Below, one piece after another: positions 56,181 to 64,000 of a stretch of DNA of 64,000 bases. Below the pieces are notes generated by a model. That model had not been told where the DNA came from and ran no database searches. It was given only the letters and a program-made list of their open reading frames with translations. The DNA is from Owenia fusiformis. Taxonomy: Eukaryota; Annelida; Polychaeta; Sabellida; Oweniidae. The DNA lies in contig CAIIXF020000001.1 of assembly GCA_903813345.2 (NCBI GenBank), forward strand, positions 36,613,366-36,677,365. The letters run 5' to 3'. A program made the translations under genes and the position numbers. Within the stretch, counting starts at the first letter, position 1. Every line of letters starts with the position of its first letter.

Positions 56181-58841
56181 CTATGTAGAAAAAAAATGTT
56201 TGTATTATATTATGAATGTAAAGAAACTCAAAGTGTGTATATTTACCGTCATTCATCAGGTTATTTGCGTTGCTCTCAATAGTGTATGGAATTAAGGTGG
56301 TAAGTGAATGCCGTGGAGCTGAGTTCTATGGAATTTCATGTCGAACCTGCATTAGCAAACACAAAGTCCGTGTCAGCCCAATATCTAAATCTTTGAGACT
56401 ATTCAACCAAGGCCTTGATTAAAGAATTATAAGACTTCTATAGTTTTGAATGATTTCATTTTTTCAATAAATCTTTTCAACTCTGGAATTTATTTCTATA
56501 AAAGACACTTATTGTGAATAAAATACTAAATTCAACTATTGATTTATTTTTACAAAATATTCTTTTAAAACTTCACTTATTAAATAGGCCTAGTCAAAAA
56601 TGAAGTAAAGTCCATGATGATCTTGCTAGTATAGATCTATTGTAAACAGGAAACCATGAACATAATAATTATTTTAACCTGCATTCTCTAAGTCAATTTC
56701 TTCATCATGAATTCTTAGCACATATTAGACATATTAAGATATACGATGAAATAGTATCATGTCTATCAAGGTGATCAACAAGCAGATAATACAAGCAGAT
56801 GGGTCTTTCATGATAATTAATACATCACATCATGGTCAAAAATCATTTTTACCTCATAGCATCTTTCTGTTTCATCAGCAACATGTCAAGGCTGAGAAGA
56901 AAAATTAGATGTCATGGTTTATCATGATAGTCAGAAAATTGTAACAGCATTTGATGTGTATGGCTTTTCCAAGAGCTCCACTTTGTGTAATGGCTCTTGA
57001 AATGAGAGATAATGCTTTAATATAACCTCTATCTCTAATCATGTAGTTAGAAAATCATTCCACCATATTTTCTGCCAATAAAAAGCTAACATTCATTACA
57101 TATTCAAGCTCCTATATATTCCATGAAAGCTGCCTTTGAGATTATTAAGACCTTAACAGCATTGAAACAATTAATCAACTGTTGTTAACTTATAGTCAGA
57201 GGGTAGTGTACCTAGCCAGTGGAAGTTCAGGGTAACAAAAAATATTAATTGAAAATATAAAATCTGCTTTCACAGTCATTAAATTGAATTAATTAAATTA
57301 AATTGAATTTGATATTAGGTATGTACAAAAACTGTACAAAAAGACCCAATAATCCATTATTTTAGAGTATGTGTATTTTGTAATTAAAACTGTTTTTCTT
57401 TTTCATATTGCATGGTATATTTTAGGCATCTTTGTCCATTTTAATCTTTTTGTTTAAACAACATTACCTCCATGTATAAAATTATATAAAAGAATTCAGA
57501 TTATGTAATTCTACTCCTTTACCTTGAATTGAAATATTTAGAATTGTATTCCAAAATCCATATGTTCAATAATGTTGTCTTAATCAGTGACGTTGTCAAA
57601 TTATACCTCACTTACCTGCTTCACCATTAATCTATTCAATGTATTAGTAGATATATGTCGTATGTGACAGTGTTGACAGGTACTAGCCATAGGCACACGA
57701 GGGACCAGATCATGTCAATTTTAGAGAAAATGATTAACCTAAGGATAAGACCATCTAATTATCCTGGAAACTTGTAGACATTAAAGGGAAATTAGTTAAA
57801 ATTGAATTTATGAATTGAATTTCTAACTGAATTTTTTCTTTATTATTAAAAGTGAATTTTCTATACATCTCCTGTATGGTATTACTTGTAAAAACATTAA
57901 TGTTTGACATGCCCCCTAACTTTATTATCATTGCATCAGGGATGAACGATATCAGTTGCAGCATCATGAGTATGTATCTACCAAACATATATATATTGAT
58001 TTATTGTCTTGGAAATAGGCAAGAGTAATTTTAATATTTGTTAAAGTTTTTGTAAAAGAATGGATCCAGACTTTTATGTTTCCTATATTCTCAAAATAGC
58101 TAATTACATACACTAATAGATTTTCTGGTCAATACAGAATCTTAGTTTATTTTCCATAAACATTGCATGGAGCTTAAAAACTTTGCATTAGAAATGTGAA
58201 TGTACATGCATGACATGCTAAACATTTATTTATTTACGGCAACAAGAAAAAAGTATTATAATATTAATAAATCAAAGTGAAATAAAATAATTATAACTTA
58301 CTTTCTATTTGTTGAGAACACTTGTACAGTAACATTCATTTTATTGATGACATCATTCTTATTTTATGTAGCAAGTATATGGTATGTTTTATTCACTCTC
58401 ATCACGCTCTCAGTATATTGCACTCTTGATTGCTTGGCCACAGTGTGGTTCATGGTGCAACTTAATATCTGTAGTGACTGAAGTGGAGACCACATCACTA
58501 AAATATTTATTGACTTCAGATCCCTCTGATATAACTATTGGTTAAATAATTTATGTTCAATCAATATGAATCCGTTAAAACTCTTCAATTTTGCCCTTTT
58601 CTTTCCTGGGTATTTGCAGTATAAAAGAAAAGATGGTGCGTTCTTCTATGGGACTTGATCAAAGTATTATGGATACTCTTTGATAATCATAATATAATAT
58701 TTAGTTTACCAAAGACTTAATATTTATGTGTTTGGTTTAATTAGATCTTTTCTAACTATACATGTATGTATGTCAGGTTACCAACCTATAACTGATGCAC
58801 ATGTTTCAAAGCCTTATTGATCTGATAGAATTAATAATCTA

Positions 58842-58982
58842 CAGGGTGACTGGGAAAAAGGAGACCATTGAAGTAGGCAATATCATAGAACTGTTCCGAT
58901 GTGTGCCAAATTTCATTGATGCCACTTGTCTAGTTTAGGAGATAGTGTCTACTTCAATGGTCTCCTTTTTCCGGTCACCCTG
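58842..58982. mobile_element. 141-bp mariner-type MITE
   Basis: TA-flanked TIRs CAGGGTGACTGGGAAAAAGG and CCTTTTTCCGGTCACCCTG extend to about 36 bp (through agaccattgaagtag). The hairpin arms are nearly perfect. Confidence 0.92.
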
Positions 58983-59053
58983 TATGAGACCAGTCTTTGA
59001 ACAATTGAAAGAGGTGACTCATGAGAGGCTGAGAGTTAAATCAGTAGCAAAGA

Positions 59054-59333
59054 GCACTGGTGGATCAAGAGGGGAGCCCCTTTCGAGTCTCTAGCCAATT
59101 CTTCTGTAGTAGCTACTTAGAAGAACTGGTAAGGAGCCCCTCTCCCCAGAAATTTTTTTCTGACTTGAAATTAGTTCAACGTCGTTAAACTCAATAACGG
59201 CGTTCTTTATTATTAGGAATTTTCTTGGGGCCATTATTGAGATAAGAAACGAGGCCCGGGCTAGGTCTAATGTTGTTGGACTAACTTGAAATGTTCTCAC
59301 CCCCCCCCCCCCCAACTGATCCACCACTGAAGA
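59054..59333. mobile_element. about 280-bp MITE with CACTGGTGGATCA ends
   Basis: CACTGGTGGATCAAGAGGGG at the left and a C-run followed by TGATCCACCACTG at the right are inverted. The word 'ggatccgccactg' near 29462 suggests a relative inside the 26.7-30.4 kb complex. Confidence 0.7.
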
Positions 59334-59687
59334 GAGAGTAAATCTTTGGAAATATGCTGGAATATTAAAAAATCATGTTGTATATCACGTAGTGGTTATG
59401 ACTATTTTCATTGAATTTAAATCCGGGGATCAATATAATTACTATTAAAAATGCGCATGATTATCATCCCGGTGTCTTATCATCATATATTTATTTCTCG
59501 CGTAAAATTAATCCCGTGAAATCTCGTTTCCTTAATTCGAGAAGCGTCGCCATCTTTAATATTCGTTAATCGATAGCGTGGCCTTGTTTAACTGTAATTT
59601 CCTATATAACTAGGGAATCATATTTGCATTTATATAAATAAAGTGATTCGGAGTACGAGAACTACATTTTGGGCTGGATTTCTGAGG

Positions 59688-62600
59688 ATGAGCGAAGCTC
59701 TTATTGATGAAAATAAAGGTAAACAAGTCGAGATTTTTGTGTTTTGTTCGTAAAAATTTTCGGGAAAAAGAGACAAAAAAACTCGATTTTGAAAGTAGAA
59801 TTAGATACATTTTCTTATGTTTCCTCTGTCAGCAAAGCAAATGTTGATGCTTCCTGAAAATTGTACAAAAATCATGTCAGATATATCTCGTAAAAATATA
59901 CGGAATCCTTTTCAATAATCGACATGCTGCTTCAAATAAGACTTACCCTTCACTACCTACGTCTACAGAGCAAGTTTACCCAAAATGGTAGCAATCCAAC
60001 CACTAGATCTTATCCCGTTCCCGGACTATGGTCCTGTGAACATCTCAATCTTTTGCCTGTGCGATTACAACATGGGAGAATTTTTTAGTGATCTCACACT
60101 TCAGATACCTACTTTAATAGATTCCTTGGTAATTTAGCATTATTTTCGTGTAGTTGAATCCACAATTGTCTGGGTTTATCGGCAGAACGAAGACATTTTC
60201 GTTTTTGATCGCAATATTTGCGTGTAACATTTAACTTATTTCAACCGTCAAATTCCTCCATATTGGTACTTCCGAGCTACATCCGGGACAGCCAAACGGG
60301 GGATTCCCCTTTTAAATCCAACCGCCATTTTGAAAAGTGATGGAATCTCTCTCGATGAAAAAGAGAAAATGTTCCCGTTCTGCCGATATACCCAGACAAT
60401 CGGCGGTTCCAATATATTAGAAGTTACATCTTGAGTTCTATAATGCATTGAGGTAGGTATCTTAAGTGTAAGGGGCGTAGATAATTCTCCCAAGTTGTAA
60501 TCGTACAGGCAAATGAATGCGATCAGTGCAGGACTATAGTCCGGGAACGGGATAAACTAGATCTACTTGCTGAGAAAGAGAAATCTGAAGAATATGGAAA
60601 GAATTGTAGACAAATGTAGACAATTTTTACCTGCGTTTATATTTGGATGCTTCTCTGCCATGTTATTTTCAATAAGATTAACATGGCTGAAATTCTTCAA
60701 ATTACAAGACGGCACAGGCTTAGTCTATTGCACAAAAAACAAAAAAATCTGAAATATACAAATAATGAATATACTTTTCCATATATTATTGCACAATGGT
60801 CTCCCAATTTCTTATTTTTGCCGTTCTACTGACGCAATGAAGCAGTGAAATGGACTCTAGTCAAAACAGTTTGTTTGTGACTACTTTGAATTAAAAAATA
60901 ATCAATCAAATGACCATATTGAAACAGTTTATGTAAAAATAGAAACATTTATATTTATCCTAACTTTTGTATTATATTTTGATACTTCTCTGCCATGTTA
61001 TTTTCGGAAAAATGAACATGGCTGGAACTCCCTAAATTACAATAGGCCACAGCTTTGCTGCACATTATACATTACTATCTGAAATATACAATGTCCAAGA
61101 TAGCAATGTCAAATATTGTAGGAAGGGCCCCCGAAGCTACTGACTATTTAAAATCAACTTTATTCAAGATATTACGCTAGGATTTATGAATCATAAAGAC
61201 CTGTAATGATGCATTGAAATTAGTAAATTAAAACCCTACATATAAAGTGATGACGAACTTAAGTTGAAAGGTGGCAACGTTCTGTTCCATTCAGGAAGTG
61301 GTCCAAGGTGCTACAAATGGGAAATTATTTCGATCTATATTTTATAACCTCAGAATACTGCCTTCAGTGTCATGTTTAGCTGAGTTTAACAATTTCAAGC
61401 CGTCCAACTGTCCCGCAATTTGCATATTTGTCATGAATTTGCTGGAAAATCTGAAGTCACACCAGTTTTTGACACAAAATGTCACACAAATACGCATTTT
61501 ACCTGATCATTGTCAAGCAAAAATATTTCTGTAGAAAAACTTCAAAAATGATTGCAGATACAGCAAAAACACGAACACCAAAAAAAGAAATACTGTATGC
61601 CTTCTACAAGATTTTAATGGCTAACATTTGTGGGGGGGTTTCGCTTTCACTAAATGTCAAAAGTAAGAAAAAGGCAAAACACTCCCACATTCATGGGGGT
61701 AGGAGTCAATGTTCCCTTTAGAAGTTTGATTTACAAAAATAAGAAAATGAGATGACATTACCACGCATCTACTTACCAGTATGTTCTATGTCCTCCGGCA
61801 ACCCTAGGTTACATGAAGTCAGCCAAACATGAGAGTGAAGTCAGTATGCTCAGGAAGAAAAATTGAATCGAAAAAATATTTCTATAACTTTCTTATGCCA
61901 AATTTGAAAATGGCTTTCAGTTTCAAAATGACCACCATTTTAGTGTTGATTTTACAGTATATTAGGTACAGAACATGTTTTAAATGCAAAAAAATTAATG
62001 GATATTGATTTAGATGAAAATCTAATTTAAAAAAAAGCGTGGCAGCCATCTTGTTATTAGAATTTGTTTGTTTGTTTCTAGATGAAATTGATGCTGACTT
62101 AAATTTCTTAGACAATATCCTAGACCATCAAGTTGACGAAGAATTTGAAGCAGATTCCCAAAAAGGTATATTATTAAAACAAAATGTAATATTTCTTAAA
62201 TATTAACCTGTTGTTAATATTTATGCTATAGTGTAAACATATTTATACTCATACTTTTTATGCTACAAAAGCAGTGATAAAAATGGATGAATTCCATCAG
62301 GTACAAAATGAATTCATAATGCTGTCTGTCTTCCAGCAAAGAAACATTCAAAAACTAAATTAAACGGAGCAAAGAAAAGAAAAAGTGAAGGCACTATGGA
62401 CGTAGATGGAGAGGAAAAGGACAAGAAGTTAAAGGATATGGAACGAAGGAGGAAACAGTTAGAAAAGGAAAATAAAGAGCGAGAAGAGACATTGCGGAAA
62501 TTAAAGATGGAAGAGGAGCTTTTGAAAAGTCCCGATGGTATGTATATTCAAATGATTCACTGTTATATATTTGCTATTCAAAACCTCAGAACTTTGAGCT

Positions 62601-63978
62601 TTATACAATATATTTGATTGCTGCATTACATTTTATGTCTTGAGTAATACGTCACATCTGACAAGATGTCATGGTCCTAATATTTTAGGGTTGAAGGCAA
62701 GTTCGAAGAAATCGGACAAGTCAAAATCCCCTCGAAAATCGGGTAAGTATTATTTGAACAAATATGTACATTATAGTCTTACCTTGTTTTGCGGTTATAT
62801 TCAATTTTGTTCAGTTCAATTGTCATAGATCTACATGTAGTTTAGTTTAATGGAAGACTACCAAGTACATATGTGTATATGATATATGTGTTATTATTAC
62901 AACTTTGTATTCTTTTTATATATCATTGTTCTCCTCAGAATGTTTTCTTAGGTGGATGCAAAACTTTAATTTGAATTATTCTTTTATAAAGAATGTTCAG
63001 AACTGATTCATTTTTTGTGATTTTACAAATTCTCAACCAATGAGGTATTTCAATTGCTACTTTTAATTTTCAACTGGGCGAGACCACTGATATTTATTGT
63101 ACAATATATGTTTAATTATTAATGCATGTTACCAGCAATAGATTTAAGTTTCAGTTCACCAAGTATATTTCTTCGTTTTGCGTGATTTCAACATTTCTTT
63201 TTATTTGATGTTGTTCGATTATCAGCTTGTTAATCATATTTTCAATTTATTTTGCATGCCTTTCAGCAGCCAAATTTGAAGTATCAATCAATTCATATAA
63301 AGGTCACCCTTTATGTTTTACCAAAGTCTTTTAAGTGTAGCACTGGAATCATGTTATTAGGAACCTTTATCTTTCAACATATCAATTATGTTGATGTTGC
63401 AGTAATAGCCATACTTTGCTTATAAGGACTGTCTCCATGTTATGATCAGTGTAGTCATTAACAGCCTTCCCAGCGGTCACAGACCACTTAGTACGGGACC
63501 AGCAGAAGTTGCATAATTACTGGTCTTTTTGACCAGTGTGTTTTTGTGTCTATTAACCTCAAGGAATGATGTCCATGATATTATTGTTACAAATGGATAA
63601 TACTTTTGATTTACTCTTAAGTTTACATCATATTTGCTTCTTGTGACAGTCTTTTCTTAAACAAAAGTAAATAATATCATTGGTTTCTCTCGTGAAAACA
63701 ACATGATTAGGAATGATATGGACCCAAATATTCTAAAATTGAAACAGTTTTTGGTATCTTTTTATTAAGATCTGATTCTAGATTTTATGATATAATGACC
63801 TTTGAACAAAATGTATTTTCTCATGTGCCTGCATTGTATTAGTAGTTTACTGCTATATTTGTAGACCATGATGATGAGGTCAATATGGACCTTGGAGATG
63901 ACCTAGGGGGTGAGACTATTAAGGGTTATGACACCAGGAGTGAAGCTGGGAGTGGATTCTCCGAGAGCAGCCTATCAG
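59688..63978 (+). CDS. 5' part of an unrecognised charged coiled-coil protein
   Basis: Five coding exons: 59688-59718 (ATG; MSEALIDENK), 62082-62165, 62337-62537, 62689-62742 and 63865-63978, the last with a good donor (TCAG|GTACAA) near the window end. All junctions are phase 1 and the frame stays open for 161 codons. The product begins with an acidic segment (DEIDADLNFLDNILDHQVDE), then a basic NLS-like stretch (AKKRKSEG), a charged coiled coil (KDMERRRKQLEKENKEREET), a Ser/Lys stretch (SSKKSDKSKSPRKS) and an acidic Gly/Ser segment (GYDTRSEAGSGFSESSLSG). It is probably nuclear, by the basic cluster. I do not recognise the family. An in-frame alternative start is not excluded, but the ATG exon with its donor reads cleanly. 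Confidence 0.7.
60003..60565. mobile_element. about 560-bp foldback MITE in intron 1 of the last gene
   Basis: CACTAGATCTTATCCCGTTC and its inverse ending near 60565 (gaacgggataaactagatct). Similarity continues inward (gcctgtgcgattacaa / ttgtaatcgtacaggc; gtctgggtttatcggcagaac / gttctgccgatatacccagac). The two arms meet in a loop around 60250. Confidence 0.85.
60637..60857. mobile_element. truncated copy of the GAGTCCATT foldback MITE
   Basis: In opposite orientation to 24980-25369, it shares 'ttggatgcttctctgccatg', 'aagattaacatggctgaaat' and 'tactgacgcaatgaagcagt' and ends TGGACTC-TA. The other end is missing. A more diverged piece follows at 60975-61095. Confidence 0.85.
62743..63864. other. 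intron of the last gene
   Basis: 1.1 kb of AT-rich sequence between two good splice sites. I see no element or exon in it. Confidence 0.5.
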
Positions 63979-64000
63979 GTACAACTCAGAACAGAACATT

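Larger units (their letters stand above)
54872..59687. other. 5' flank/introns of the minus-strand gene and divergent spacer
   Basis: Apart from the candidate non-coding exon at 56099-56180 and the elements at 58842-58982 and 59054-59333, I see no supported feature. AT-rich sequence dominates. Confidence 0.5.

Overview
This is a eukaryotic genomic window. The genes are split by GT/AG introns, the DNA is AT-rich, and introns and spacers are full of MITE-like elements, foldback elements and tandem repeats. A compact dystrophin-family gene, an almost complete KEAP1 and intron repeats of the 'gacgggcgggcgggcg' and 'tcgttcgttcgtctgtc' type suggest a marine invertebrate (mollusc, echinoderm, hemichordate or amphioxus grade). 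I cannot name the species.

Layout. (1) 467-7123, + strand: the last nine coding exons of a large gene. The visible part has a dsRNA-binding-like domain split by an intron, a Q/P/G-rich repeat and a basic C-terminus. It may be the tail of an XRN1-type 5'-3' exoribonuclease, but the catalytic part lies outside the window. (2) 7124-11573: intergenic, with several hairpin elements. (3) 25958-11574, - strand: a complete 16-exon, 791-residue dystrophin-family protein (WW, EF-hand region, ZZ zinc finger, coiled coil, Pro/Ser-rich tail) without spectrin repeats. Its fifth intron is almost entirely one 5.2 kb foldback element. (4) 25959-32733: dense nested transposon remnants. (5) 32734-44325, + strand: KEAP1 in four coding exons, 592 residues, with every NRF2-pocket residue I checked conserved. 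Introns 1 and 2 are long and loaded with repeats. (6) 44326-53270: a 52-bp tandem array and several MITEs, including one with a mariner transposase fragment. (7) 54827-53271, - strand, with a 5' non-coding exon at 56180-56099: a 518-residue, largely disordered protein with SH3-ligand and NPxY motifs, family not recognised. (8) 59688-63978, + strand: the first five coding exons of an unrecognised acidic/basic coiled-coil protein that runs off the window.

The genes do not form an operon or an obvious shared pathway. KEAP1 is the cytoplasmic oxidative-stress sensor and Cullin-3 adaptor. The dystrophin-family protein belongs to membrane-cytoskeleton complexes. The first gene, if XRN1, belongs to mRNA decay. 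The most unusual content is in the repeats: a giant asymmetric foldback whose arms are tandem arrays, a TWA-flanked GGGAGCA family present twice (once with a nested insertion), and two MITE insertions that can be read against an internal empty-site copy.
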